This document shows, in pieces, positions 32,566 to 42,066 of a stretch of DNA of 64,000 bases. Position 1 is the first letter of the stretch. Each line of letters opens with the position of its first letter. This DNA is from Flavobacterium suaedae (GTDB lineage Bacteria; Bacteroidota; Bacteroidia; Flavobacteriales; Flavobacteriaceae). The translations under genes were made by a program, and so were the position numbers. The DNA lies in NCBI RefSeq assembly GCF_014642915.1, contig NZ_BMJE01000001.1, positions 62,001-126,000 of the forward strand. The letters are read 5' to 3'. A model generated the notes under the pieces. It ran no database searches. It had not been told where the DNA came from and saw nothing but the letters and a program-made list of their open reading frames with translations.

Positions 32566-33963
32566 CTATTTACCGATACAGAAGTTAGCGAATATATTAC
32601 CCAGTAACTCATCATTAGTAACCTGACCTGTTATTTCACCAAAGTAGTACAAAGCTTGGCGAATGTCTATAGCCATAAGGTCGGCAGGCAGGTTAGATTG
32701 CAGTCCGAATTTTACTTTCTGTATTTCCTCCAGAGCCTTTAATAAGGAGTCGTAATGGCGTGTATTGGTTACAATAGTTTCGTTGTTTTTTAGAGCTCCT
32801 GTATTTACAAACGATAGTATTTTTTCTTTTAACCCCTCAACACCTTCATTTTGTTTTGCTGAAAGCAGGTTTATTTCGGGAATTGACTCTAATAGTGTTT
32901 CTTTTTCAGTTGCACCAAGTTTATCTGCTTTATTAGCTAAAACTATTAAAGGCCGGTTTGGGAACTTCTCTTTAAGTTCCTTTACTGCCTTTATAGTATT
33001 TTCTAATCTTTCAGTATTATTTATTACTTCATAGCTATCAACCAAATATATAATTATTTGAGATTGTTCTATTTTCTCAAAAGTTTTCTTTATACCTATA
33101 CTTTCTACAACGTCTTTGGTTTCTCGTATACCGGCAGTATCAATAAATCGGAACCCAATACCATTTAGTACAATTTCATCTTCTACAGTATCGCGGGTTG
33201 TACCTGCAATGTCTGATACTATTGCTCTTTCTTCATTAAGTAATACATTAAGTAGGGTAGACTTTCCAACATTAGGCTCACCAACAATGGCTACAGGAAT
33301 ACCGTTTTTAATAACATTCCCTACCGCAAAAGAGTCTATTAAGCTTTTTAATACCTTTTCTATTTTATTTAAAAGTTCATGAAATTGCGTACGATCGGCA
33401 AATTCTACATCCTCTTCAGAGAAATCAAGTTCCAGTTCAATTAAAGATGCAAAGTTTAAAAGTTGCTCACGTAGCTTTTCAATCTCTCCTGAAAAACCAC
33501 CACGCATTTGCTGCATAGCTATTTGATGGGACGCCTCATTATCGCTGGCTATAAGGTCGGCTACAGCTTCTGCTTGAGATAAATCGAGTTTACCGTTTAA
33601 AAAAGCACGTAATGTAAATTCTCCCGCATTAGCCATTCTACAGCCTCTTCTTAATAGTAACTGTATGATTTGCTGTTGAATAAAAGTAGAGCCATGACAA
33701 GATATCTCAATGACGTTCTCGCCTGTGTATGAGTTGGGTCCTTTAAAGACAGATATTAGTACCTCGTCGAATATTTTATTATTTTCAACGATATTTCCTA
33801 AGTGTATTGTGTGCGACTTAACTGTTTTAATATCTTTGTTTACAACAGAATGGAATACTGTTGATGCTATTTCGATAGCATCGGGACCTGAAAGTCTTAT
33901 TACAGCAATGGCTCCTGAGCCTGATGGTGTAGCTAAAGCAACAATAGTATCCTGTGCGATCAT
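32566..33963 (-). CDS. mnmE: tRNA modification GTPase MnmE
   Basis: 465 aa from ATG 33963 (IAQDTIVALATPSGSGAIAV), the standard start; a TTG at 33981 falls on the promoter -7 element. Domains: folate-binding N-terminal domain (1-115), helical domain, Ras-like G domain with G1 GEPNVGKST, the switch II motif DTAGIRET and NKAD, and the family's C-terminal FCIGK. With MnmG it makes the 5-carboxymethylaminomethyl group on wobble uridine of some tRNAs. The 3' end of this gene is a known integration site of other elements (SGI1 family); here the ICE lies just after it and the ORF is intact. Confidence 0.97.
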   Translation of the reverse strand: MIAQDTIVALATPSGSGAIAVIRLSGPDAIEIASTVFHSVVNKDIKTVKSHTIHLGNIVENNKIFDEVLISVFKGPNSYTGENVIEISCHGSTFIQQQIIQLLLRRGCRMANAGEFTLRAFLNGKLDLSQAEAVADLIASDNEASHQIAMQQMRGGFSGEIEKLREQLLNFASLIELELDFSEEDVEFADRTQFHELLNKIEKVLKSLIDSFAVGNVIKNGIPVAIVGEPNVGKSTLLNVLLNEERAIVSDIAGTTRDTVEDEIVLNGIGFRFIDTAGIRETKDVVESIGIKKTFEKIEQSQIIIYLVDSYEVINNTERLENTIKAVKELKEKFPNRPLIVLANKADKLGATEKETLLESIPEINLLSAKQNEGVEGLKEKILSFVNTGALKNNETIVTNTRHYDSLLKALEEIQKVKFGLQSNLPADLMAIDIRQALYYFGEITGQVTNDELLGNIFANFCIGK

Positions 33964-33978
33964 TGAAATTTTTTTTTG

Positions 33979-33986
33979 CAAAGATA
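33979..33986 (-). promoter_or_regulatory. -7 element of mnmE
   Basis: TATCTTTG on the minus strand matches TAnnTTTG. It leaves a leader of about 10-15 nt before the ATG at 33963, which supports that start. Confidence 0.55.
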
Positions 33987-34105
33987 ACGCTTTAGTATTT
34001 ATATGTTAGCATAACTATAACCAGTATTATTGTTTTGTTAATTAGTAAGAAAATTCTAGGTGTTTTCAATGTTATTTTGTAGTTTTAGTTTGTAAACATT
34101 GATTT

Positions 34106-34945
34106 ATGAAACAGATTATTTTTCCAACTGATTTTTCTGAGGCTGCGAATGTTGCTTTTATTTATGCATTAAATTTTGCAGATGTTCTTGATGCTGAGGT
34201 AACTATACTGCATGTGTATGATTTACCTATAGTGGAAACGCCACCACTACCGGAGTCTACAAAAGAAATTTTTGATGTGGTAGAAGCAAATAAAGCAGAG
34301 AGTTTTAAAGAAGAATTAGCTAAATTAAATCAGTTGGCTGAAGAAAAAGGTTTAAGCAATGTAAAACTGAATAGTGAGCTTTTATACGGTGACCTTGTTT
34401 ATAATATAAATAAGGTAACCAAAGAGCAAAGTGCAGGTTTGGTAATTATGGGTACTACCGGCGCAACAGGAGCTAAAGAGGTTTTTTTAGGCTCTAATGC
34501 TGCTTCGGTAATAAGTAATGTTAATATTCCTGTGCTGGCAATTCCTGCAAATGCAGATTTTAACGAAAAAGTTAGTAGTATAGTATTTACTACTCAGTAT
34601 CAGGAAAAAGATACTGATGCTTTTAATAAAACGCTGGATATTGCAAAGAGCCTAAAAGCTAAAGTTTACTGTTTATATATTAAAACTCCGGATGATCCGA
34701 CCAATATTGAAGAGCGAATTAATGAATGGAAAATATTATATAAAGATAATGATGTTTCTTTCTTTAATATTGATGGTGACCATGTAGAACAAACAATAAT
34801 TGACTTTGTAGAAAACCAAAAAGTGGATATGCTCGTAATGTTAAAACATAAGCGCGGTTTTTTCGAGAGCTTATTTCATAGAAGTTTAACCAAAAAAATG
34901 GCATACCATACTAAAGTACCTTTAATGGTATACCATGAAAAATAA
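34106..34945 (+). CDS. Universal stress protein, tandem UspA domains
   Basis: 279 aa with two UspA-like domains. The first begins IIFPTDFSEAANVAFIYAL and ends near residue 150 with the ATP-binding loop GTTGATGAKEVFLGSNA; the second (about 155-279) ends with a degenerate loop (LKHKRGFFESLFHRSLTKKM). Such tandem proteins respond to stress or starvation in many bacteria. Single gene divergent from mnmE. Function at family level only. Confidence 0.9.
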   Translation: MKQIIFPTDFSEAANVAFIYALNFADVLDAEVTILHVYDLPIVETPPLPESTKEIFDVVEANKAESFKEELAKLNQLAEEKGLSNVKLNSELLYGDLVYNINKVTKEQSAGLVIMGTTGATGAKEVFLGSNAASVISNVNIPVLAIPANADFNEKVSSIVFTTQYQEKDTDAFNKTLDIAKSLKAKVYCLYIKTPDDPTNIEERINEWKILYKDNDVSFFNIDGDHVEQTIIDFVENQKVDMLVMLKHKRGFFESLFHRSLTKKMAYHTKVPLMVYHEK

Positions 34946-35147
34946 TAAATAAATTAGCTTAGGATTGTTTAACTTAAAAAATAAAAAAGGATTTAATTTT
35001 TACATAAAATAATATAGTTTAATAATAGCGAAGTTTATATCGCTTTCTCTCCCCTCCCTTATATTAAATACTATATTGATTGATTTACTTTAAAGCCGCA
35101 AGGTGGTGCTATTTATTTTAATATTAACTTATTAAAGTATAATAGCG

Positions 35148-35948
35148 ATGGATTTAGTAAAAACAAATTTAAAGAATGAACAGGTTTCATTTTTTAATAA
35201 CACAGTAAATAAAGAAGATTATTTACTTGAGCAAAAAAGAAAAAGCATTTTCTATACATTGCTTGATGTAAACGGTAATGAAGTTAAAACTGATTTAAAT
35301 ATTGTACATCAGTTTGATAATGGATTGTTACTTACATATACTCCTTTCAGTAAAATGTATAAGTCGTCAGACGGTTACAGGTATGCTGTAAACTATAATG
35401 TATACTCAGTATATAACTATACTACTGATGAGTCATTGGTAATAAACATTATTCAGTCTGATAATCTTTTAGAAACAAAGTTTAAATCGGCACCTCAAGT
35501 TACAGTTCTTAAAGACTTTATGAGCGGTAAAATATATAAGTTTAACGACTTTATTTTTTCTGAGATAGTAGATAGTACATATGTAATAGTAGGTACACAT
35601 TTAAGTTTTTCAGTAAAAGCTCCTAAAGTAGAGGCTAGTTTTGATGCTTTACAAAATAAAAAAATATGGGGTATTGCTGATTTGAGTCTTTGCAAAGCTT
35701 ATACTGGAGAAACTGATGTAGAAGATGCTATGCTTTCGGGGTGTATTTTTAAAGAGGTAGAATATACATTATACAATCTTGTTACCTTTCCAGGTACTAA
35801 CTTATTAGAAGAAAAAGAAATAAAGGCTAAAAAAGAAAAAGCTGAGAAAAGAAACTTGGAAAGAGAAAAAGTTGTTATAAACGTTAAGCCTAGTTTTTGG
35901 AAACGACCAAAATGGCAAACAGTACTAAATAACTTTCTTACTTTTTAA
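35148..35948 (+). CDS. Conserved hypothetical protein
   Basis: 266 aa, not recognised. No signal peptide or membrane helix; beta-rich (FYTLLDVNGNEVKTDL; YRYAVNYNVYSVYNYT) with a strongly charged C-terminal stretch (EEKEIKAKKEKAEKRNLERE). AT-rich like the backbone. Surrounded by long non-coding gaps, so a single-gene unit. The start ATG follows an AT-rich leader without a clear promoter. Confidence 0.6.
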   Translation: MDLVKTNLKNEQVSFFNNTVNKEDYLLEQKRKSIFYTLLDVNGNEVKTDLNIVHQFDNGLLLTYTPFSKMYKSSDGYRYAVNYNVYSVYNYTTDESLVINIIQSDNLLETKFKSAPQVTVLKDFMSGKIYKFNDFIFSEIVDSTYVIVGTHLSFSVKAPKVEASFDALQNKKIWGIADLSLCKAYTGETDVEDAMLSGCIFKEVEYTLYNLVTFPGTNLLEEKEIKAKKEKAEKRNLEREKVVINVKPSFWKRPKWQTVLNNFLTF

Positions 35949-36451
35949 ATTGATAATAATCGAATTATTCATTTTTTATTTAAATGTCATAATTTAAATA
36001 CTTACTTTTTAAATAATATTTATGCTGAAAACTATATAATATCCCCCTTATTATTATATAAGTTTATCATTATTTAGTATTATTTTTTATCAAAAAACAA
36101 CGTTAAAAATTTTGTTATTTTTAACGAAATTAACAAATATTTAGTTTTACAGTTTTTTTTGAGCACTTTTCTTACAAACTCTCATTGTAATTAACTTTTC
36201 TATAAAATTATTAACTTACTGATTGCTAATAATTTTAAAGTGATTTTTATCATAAATCCTTTCAACCAAATAATTTTTTTTATACTTTTACCACCGAATA
36301 AATTACAGATACGAGCAGTAAAAACTAATTGAGAAGAAAAAAATTATAACAATAAAGTAGAAAACATTAAGGATTTGTAAATCTTTAGATTACTATTGCG
36401 GCTAAAAACGGGGGGCCTGTAGTTAATATAATAAAGATTAAATTTAAGATT
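35949..36451. other. AT-rich leader region of the glycosyltransferase operon
   Basis: About 500 nt without a gene. Only a 10-bp inverted repeat (cgttaaaaat 36101-36110 / atttttaacg 36117-36126) stands out. A short G-run (gggggcc, about 36410) breaks the AT-rich context. No consensus -7 was found, so regulation of the operon downstream is unclear. Confidence 0.4.
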
Positions 36452-37657
36452 ATGAGATATTTGTTTGATTATATCGAACACTTTTGGATATCCTTAAGTT
36501 CGTTCCCGTTTGTAATTCAAATAGCTATATTTTTTATATTTTTCAGTACAGCGGCTACTTTAAGTTTTATGATTGCTGTATTCATTATCCGAAGAGATAA
36601 GAAAAGAAGAGAAAAAATAGTTAGAGAATTGCGCCCACGTATTTTCTCGTTCCTGAGAAACATACTTATTTCCAAAGAAGATTATACAGATGAGGAAGTT
36701 TACGATAAGTTTGAAGAAAACTTTGGTAAGCTAACTAAAAAGATATATATATCATTAATACCTACACTTGAAGATGTTGTAGGGCAGGAGAGTGGTCATT
36801 TAGACTCACCTAATTATTATAATATAATTAGAGGACTTAAAATAGATGATTATTTAGAGAAACGTCTTGACTTCTCTAATACGAGAGTAAGATTAAGGGC
36901 TTTCCACTCATTATCACGATTAGACCTTACAATATCCGATTCAAAAATACTTCCCCATACCTATGCTAAGAATAAATCGCTTAGAAAAGAGTCGAGAGCA
37001 TCATACGTAGGGGTAAGTAAAAACGATCCTTTTAAATTTTTTGATTTAGATAATGATTTAAATCAATGGGATCAAATAAGTTTACTGCAACAGTTTATAT
37101 TACATCATAAAGATAACTTACCAAACTTTAGTAAATGGATTAAGTATTCAAAGGACTACAACCAAATAAAATTCTTTATAAAATTAGTAGCATATTTTAA
37201 CCAGGCATCATCAGTAAGTGCTTTAACAGAATATCTGGATCATGAAGATCACTCTGTAAGAAGAGAAGCTATACTTGCAATGGGGCGTATGCGTGTAAAA
37301 GAAATAGAATCTCATTTAATAAAAATATATAATACACAGCCTTTAATTTGTCAAAATGCTATTATAGAAGCTGTTTCGTATATAAATTCAGGTAAAGCTA
37401 TAGGTTTCCTTAAAAGTGCATACGAGTCAGCCAGTGCTCACGACACTAAAAGATTAATAGCAGAAGTAATATACTTATACGGAAAGACAGGTGAGGCTTA
37501 TTTTGAGGAAATATATAAACAAGAGCAAGGGTTTAATCACTTGATATTAGAGCATGTAAAAAACCCCTTAATTCCTTCTATGTTGCGTAATTATCATAAA
37601 AATAAAATGAAAGAAGATTACACATCAGTAGAAGATTTAAATTTAAAAGTAACGTAA
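36452..37657 (+). CDS. Membrane HEAT-repeat protein, first gene of the EPS-like operon
   Basis: 401 aa. A transmembrane helix near the N-terminus (about 24-46: FFIFFSTAATLSFMIAVFII), a charged linker, an internal helical domain and HEAT-type repeats in the C-terminal half (ALTEYLDHEDHSVRREAILA; AIIEAVSYINSGKAIGFL). It would hang in the cytoplasm from the inner membrane. Upstream of the glycosyltransferase by about 80 nt; possibly a scaffold or regulator of the synthase. Inference from context. Confidence 0.75.
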   Translation: MRYLFDYIEHFWISLSSFPFVIQIAIFFIFFSTAATLSFMIAVFIIRRDKKRREKIVRELRPRIFSFLRNILISKEDYTDEEVYDKFEENFGKLTKKIYISLIPTLEDVVGQESGHLDSPNYYNIIRGLKIDDYLEKRLDFSNTRVRLRAFHSLSRLDLTISDSKILPHTYAKNKSLRKESRASYVGVSKNDPFKFFDLDNDLNQWDQISLLQQFILHHKDNLPNFSKWIKYSKDYNQIKFFIKLVAYFNQASSVSALTEYLDHEDHSVRREAILAMGRMRVKEIESHLIKIYNTQPLICQNAIIEAVSYINSGKAIGFLKSAYESASAHDTKRLIAEVIYLYGKTGEAYFEEIYKQEQGFNHLILEHVKNPLIPSMLRNYHKNKMKEDYTSVEDLNLKVT

Positions 37658-37736
37658 CCTATAAAGGCAATAAAGCCTTGTTTTTAGCTCTTTTTACTTA
37701 CTATTTATTCCTACATCTCCTTAATATCGCTTGTAA

Positions 37737-39203
37737 ATGGGATTAACCTATAACTTTTTTGAATACTTTGTATTTTTCTACGCCTCGTCTATGTTTTTAG
37801 CATATTTAATACTGGGTGTATTTTCCTTCATTAGTATAACACGTTACCGTACCTATAACTCCAGGTTAGATGACCAGTTTTTACTGGATTCTCCTTTAAC
37901 TCCCGGAATTTCAGTTGTTGCACCTGCCTACAACGAAGAGAAAACCATTATTGTAAATGTAAAATCATTACTTACCTTAAATTATCCACTATATGAGGTG
38001 ATAATTGTAAACGATGGTAGTAAAGATAAAACGTTGGAACTATTAATAGAGGAGTTTGATATGAAGGAAACTCCATATGCCTATGTAGAGCGTATTAAAA
38101 CCAAACCTTTTAAAAGAATATTTAAATCTACTAACCCAAAATATGAAAAATTAACGGTAGTAGATAAAGAAAATGGTGGTACAAAGGCAGATGCGTCAAA
38201 TGCAGGAGTAAATGCTTCGCAATATCCCTACTTTTTATGTACAGATGTAGACTGTATATTAGAACGTAACACCATGCTTAAAATGATTAAGCCAATTCTT
38301 AATGCTAAAGAAAGGGTAATTGCAGTAGGTGCAACGTTAAGAATGTCTAACAGTTGTGATATAGAGGAGGGGGTAATAGAAAGAGTAAAACCACCTACAG
38401 GACTTATACCCAGATTTCAGGAACTGGAGTACTTAAGAGCTTATCTTTTTGGAAAAATGGGGTGGAGTCTCATCAACGCAGTACCAAACGTTTCGGGAGG
38501 ATTAGGACTTTTTGATAAAGAAATAGCAGTAAATGCCGGAGGGTATGATGGAGATTCTCACGCTGAGGATATGGATATTTTGACCAAAATGGCAGCATAC
38601 ATGATTAATAATCACCAAAAATATAGTATAAAGTACATACCTGTTTCTTGTTGTTGGACTGAGGGACCACCTAACGTAAAAATTTTAGGACGTCAGCGAA
38701 CACGTTGGTCTACGGGTTTAGCACAGATATTCTTTGTACACAGAAAGATATTACTAAATCCTCGTTATAAAAAGCTGGGGATGATAGCTTTTCCATTTCA
38801 GTTGATATATGAATTCTTGGCACCTGTTATTGAGGCAACCGGTATTGTGTACTTTATATACCTGATACTAAAAGGTGATGTAAACTGGTCTATGGCAGGG
38901 TATATATTCCTGTATTCCTATTCATTAGCTATAATGTTCGGGACACTGGTAATACTTATGGATAACTTTGTGAAACGACAATACAAAACAGGTCGTGAAA
39001 CGTTTAAACTTTGGCTCGTAGTATTTTTAGAGCCATTTATCTACCACCCATTACTAATATTTTTCTCCTTAAAAGGATATTTTAACTTTTATACATCCAG
39101 ACAGATGGAATGGGGTACAATGACAAGACAAGGTTACGATACCAAAAACAAAAAAGGAACTCCTACACCAAATATAAATACAGAGAACAATAATAATGGA
39201 TAG
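37737..39203 (+). CDS. Processive family-2 glycosyltransferase
   Basis: 488 aa. An N-terminal transmembrane segment, then a GT-A domain with VVAPAYNEE, VNDGSKD (Asp93), TDVD (169-172), HAEDMD (about 276-280, catalytic base region) and QRTRW (320-324), the QxxRW of polymerising enzymes such as cellulose, chitin or PNAG synthases. Three or four C-terminal transmembrane helices follow (YFIYLILKGDVNWSMAGY and after) that could form the channel. Its sugar donor cannot be told from sequence. Overlaps the TPR-barrel gene by 8 nt, so the operon is tightly coupled. Confidence 0.88.
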   Translation: MGLTYNFFEYFVFFYASSMFLAYLILGVFSFISITRYRTYNSRLDDQFLLDSPLTPGISVVAPAYNEEKTIIVNVKSLLTLNYPLYEVIIVNDGSKDKTLELLIEEFDMKETPYAYVERIKTKPFKRIFKSTNPKYEKLTVVDKENGGTKADASNAGVNASQYPYFLCTDVDCILERNTMLKMIKPILNAKERVIAVGATLRMSNSCDIEEGVIERVKPPTGLIPRFQELEYLRAYLFGKMGWSLINAVPNVSGGLGLFDKEIAVNAGGYDGDSHAEDMDILTKMAAYMINNHQKYSIKYIPVSCCWTEGPPNVKILGRQRTRWSTGLAQIFFVHRKILLNPRYKKLGMIAFPFQLIYEFLAPVIEATGIVYFIYLILKGDVNWSMAGYIFLYSYSLAIMFGTLVILMDNFVKRQYKTGRETFKLWLVVFLEPFIYHPLLIFFSLKGYFNFYTSRQMEWGTMTRQGYDTKNKKGTPTPNINTENNNNG

Positions 39204-42060
39204 GTTATTTAAAAATATAAAATATATAGTTGTTTGTGTGCTTTTACTGGGCTTTGCAAGTACAGCCTATTCACAAACATCCGATGAGTATTTCCAGATG
39301 GCTAAGCGGGAAGGAAAACAAAAAGGAAATTTTGCTGCTGCTGCTGAGTATTGTGAAAAGGCTTTGGAGTTAGCACCTTTAGATATGGATATTAAAGAAT
39401 ATCTGGGAAAATGTTATTTGGAACTGGGAAGACTGGAAGAAGCCCGAATTACATTGCTTGATGTACTGCAAAGAAGTCCCAGACGTACAGATGCGAGGCA
39501 CTATCTTATAAATATAGAAACACAAACAGAGCGATATGCCAGTGCAATATGTTATGTAAACGAGCTACTGGAAATAACACCATACAGCAAAACGCTTTGG
39601 ATGCGTAAAATAAACTTGTATAACCTTGACGATAATAAGGTAGAGGCAAACAGGGAGACAAAAAGACTGTACCAAATATTTCCTCAGGATGAGGAAATAA
39701 GGCAAATGTATCATAATGTTTTAATGGAAGATGCATTGAAAAAAAGTAAGGCAGGCGACCTTACAGGGGCAGCAAAACAATATCAGGCAGCATTAAAAGT
39801 AAGCAAATATAATTCTGACCTTTACCTAGGATTGATTAACCTGTATATTAAACTTGGCAATACTAATGAAGCACTTAACACAGCAGATATGGGGCTTTAT
39901 TATTTACCTGATAACAGAGAAATATTAGATAAGAAAATAGGAATACTGGAGCAACAACACCGTTATCAGGAAGCTATTGCCATTGTACAGGAGCAATTAA
40001 AAAAATGGAATTCTCCATCATATAATAAACTATTAACTTACCTAACAGCAGAAGCAGCACGCCATTATAAAAATTCAGACCCTTATGTGTTGTATGGGCA
40101 GGTATATTACCGAGATTCGGGTAATAGTGAGGCGCATGATTACTTACTAACCACGGCCCTTTCACGAGGGTATTACCATGATGCCCAAAGAATACTAACA
40201 GAAGACTTAAAATCTAATCCTAATTCTAAAGATTTACTTGTAAAACAATTATTTGTTTATGAGAATTTAAAGGATGAAAAGGGAACACGCCAAACTTTAG
40301 AAAGGCTTTACGAATTATATCCAGAAGATACTGATATACGTGCTAAGTATAATGCTATGAGGTTTGAAGATGCTAAACTAATGTTTGCCAATGGTAACCA
40401 TAAAGAAGCATTACCAATTTTTATAAGACTTTCTGAAAATCCTGATTATGGAAAGCCGTCTAAAAATTACATTTTTTCGATATACGTGGCAAAAGCCAAC
40501 TATGTGCAGGCAATGGAGTTAATCAATGAAATGATTAGAGAAAACCCGGGTGAACAAAGGTACATAATAAGAAAAATAGACTTGTTAATGGCTATGGAGG
40601 AATACCCTGAGGCTTATGAATTGGCAAGAACGTATAAAGAGCAGTACCCTGATAACTTGGAATATAAATATATGTTCAGGGATTTATCTGTTGAATATAT
40701 AAAATACTTAAATGAACATGAAGGCTACGAAACAGTAAAAGATGTAGCCGATGCTTTGGTTGAAGAAGACCCTGACAGCATGTTAGCGTACAACTATGCT
40801 ATTGGAGCAAGAATTTCTATGAGTCAATATGAAGAGGCTATGGAAATGATACAAAGAGCTTTAGACCGTTTCCCTGATGATAAGCAAATGCGCTTAAAAG
40901 AAGCAGGTGTTTATTCGCAAATGGGAGAACACGAAAAGTCAATTGAAGCGTTGCGTGCTTTGTGGCAGGATTACCCTTATAATCATGATATAAAAGGCTC
41001 ATTGGTAGAAGAAATGTTACTCCATGCCAAACAATTGCAGGAAGATGACGAACCTTTTCAGGCAAAAGCAGTATATCATGAAATTTTATTAATAAAACCA
41101 AATGATAAAACAGCAGCTTTAAAGCTGTCTAGTATTTATATTGACAGGCAGGAATATCCTGAAGCCATGAAGGTGGTGGATGACAGTTTGGAACTTAACC
41201 AAAACGATAATGATTTACTGTATAAAAAAGGAATAATTTATGAGCTGATGAAGGATTATAAGCGTGCCCGAAAATACCAGGGAATGTATAATCCTCCTGC
41301 ACATAAATATGATGAACATATAGAGCATTTAGAGTATTTAGATTCTCAGCTGCTTAAAAATCAAATTAATGTAAGCTACTTAAAAGCAACTTCAGATTCT
41401 ATTTTAATTACAACTTCAGTTGCTTCAATAGAGTATATGAGAATTAACAGAAGAGATACTTATGTTGCACGTCTTAATTATGCTGCCCGCTCTACCGGCG
41501 TAGGCGTGCAGGGAGAAGTAGACTGGTATCATACATTTAAAAATAAATCATATTTACTGGCAAATGCGGGAGTGGCAAACAGATTTTTTCCTGATTTTAA
41601 AATAGGAGCATCATTATTTAAGCCATTTAAAAAAGTATGGCAAGCAGAACTTGGGGCTCGTTTTACCAGATTAAGTAACGAAACTAACTTTTATACCGGT
41701 ATAATAGGACTTGAAAGAACCTATGACAGGCTATGGTTAAATGCTAGAGTTATGTTAATGGCAGATAGTGAAGACATATATAATAGTATTTTAGCCCAAG
41801 GAAGATTTTATTTAGATAATGATAGAGATTACCTTACAGTAATGGGTTCGGTGGGTACAGCGCCACAAGACCAAAAACTGGATTTTCAGATAAATACGTT
41901 TACATCTTATGTAAACACAATGGTAGGAGCAGGATATTTCCATTTTTTCAGTCACAGAACCAGTTTTGGGGTTATGGGTAATTGGTATAATTATCGTGTT
42001 ACACCAACCTCATATATCAACCAGTATAACTTATACTTAACGGTAAGAACTAAGTTTTAA
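39196..42060 (+). CDS. TPR-rich protein with C-terminal YaiO-like outer-membrane barrel
   Basis: 954 aa. Signal peptide (about 1-27, ending AYSQ), then many tetratricopeptide repeats (roughly 28-690; e.g. AAEYCEKALELAPLDMDIKE and YPEAMKVVDDSLELNQND). The last 240 residues form a beta-rich domain (DTYVARLNYAARSTGVGVQG, then alternating strands) ending in YLTVRTKF, a typical barrel C-terminus and similar to YaiO-family barrels. The order TPR then barrel is that of PgaA, which guides polymer through the periplasm and outer membrane. Same role proposed here. Confidence 0.82.
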   Translation: MDRLFKNIKYIVVCVLLLGFASTAYSQTSDEYFQMAKREGKQKGNFAAAAEYCEKALELAPLDMDIKEYLGKCYLELGRLEEARITLLDVLQRSPRRTDARHYLINIETQTERYASAICYVNELLEITPYSKTLWMRKINLYNLDDNKVEANRETKRLYQIFPQDEEIRQMYHNVLMEDALKKSKAGDLTGAAKQYQAALKVSKYNSDLYLGLINLYIKLGNTNEALNTADMGLYYLPDNREILDKKIGILEQQHRYQEAIAIVQEQLKKWNSPSYNKLLTYLTAEAARHYKNSDPYVLYGQVYYRDSGNSEAHDYLLTTALSRGYYHDAQRILTEDLKSNPNSKDLLVKQLFVYENLKDEKGTRQTLERLYELYPEDTDIRAKYNAMRFEDAKLMFANGNHKEALPIFIRLSENPDYGKPSKNYIFSIYVAKANYVQAMELINEMIRENPGEQRYIIRKIDLLMAMEEYPEAYELARTYKEQYPDNLEYKYMFRDLSVEYIKYLNEHEGYETVKDVADALVEEDPDSMLAYNYAIGARISMSQYEEAMEMIQRALDRFPDDKQMRLKEAGVYSQMGEHEKSIEALRALWQDYPYNHDIKGSLVEEMLLHAKQLQEDDEPFQAKAVYHEILLIKPNDKTAALKLSSIYIDRQEYPEAMKVVDDSLELNQNDNDLLYKKGIIYELMKDYKRARKYQGMYNPPAHKYDEHIEHLEYLDSQLLKNQINVSYLKATSDSILITTSVASIEYMRINRRDTYVARLNYAARSTGVGVQGEVDWYHTFKNKSYLLANAGVANRFFPDFKIGASLFKPFKKVWQAELGARFTRLSNETNFYTGIIGLERTYDRLWLNARVMLMADSEDIYNSILAQGRFYLDNDRDYLTVMGSVGTAPQDQKLDFQINTFTSYVNTMVGAGYFHFFSHRTSFGVMGNWYNYRVTPTSYINQYNLYLTVRTKF

Positions 42061-42066
42061 AACTTT

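Noticed and set aside
32490-32570. Insertion of the ICE inside mnmE with a duplicated gene end
   Set aside because: The mnmE frame and its own terminator are intact, and no second copy of the gene end was found in the window; the left end is outside it.
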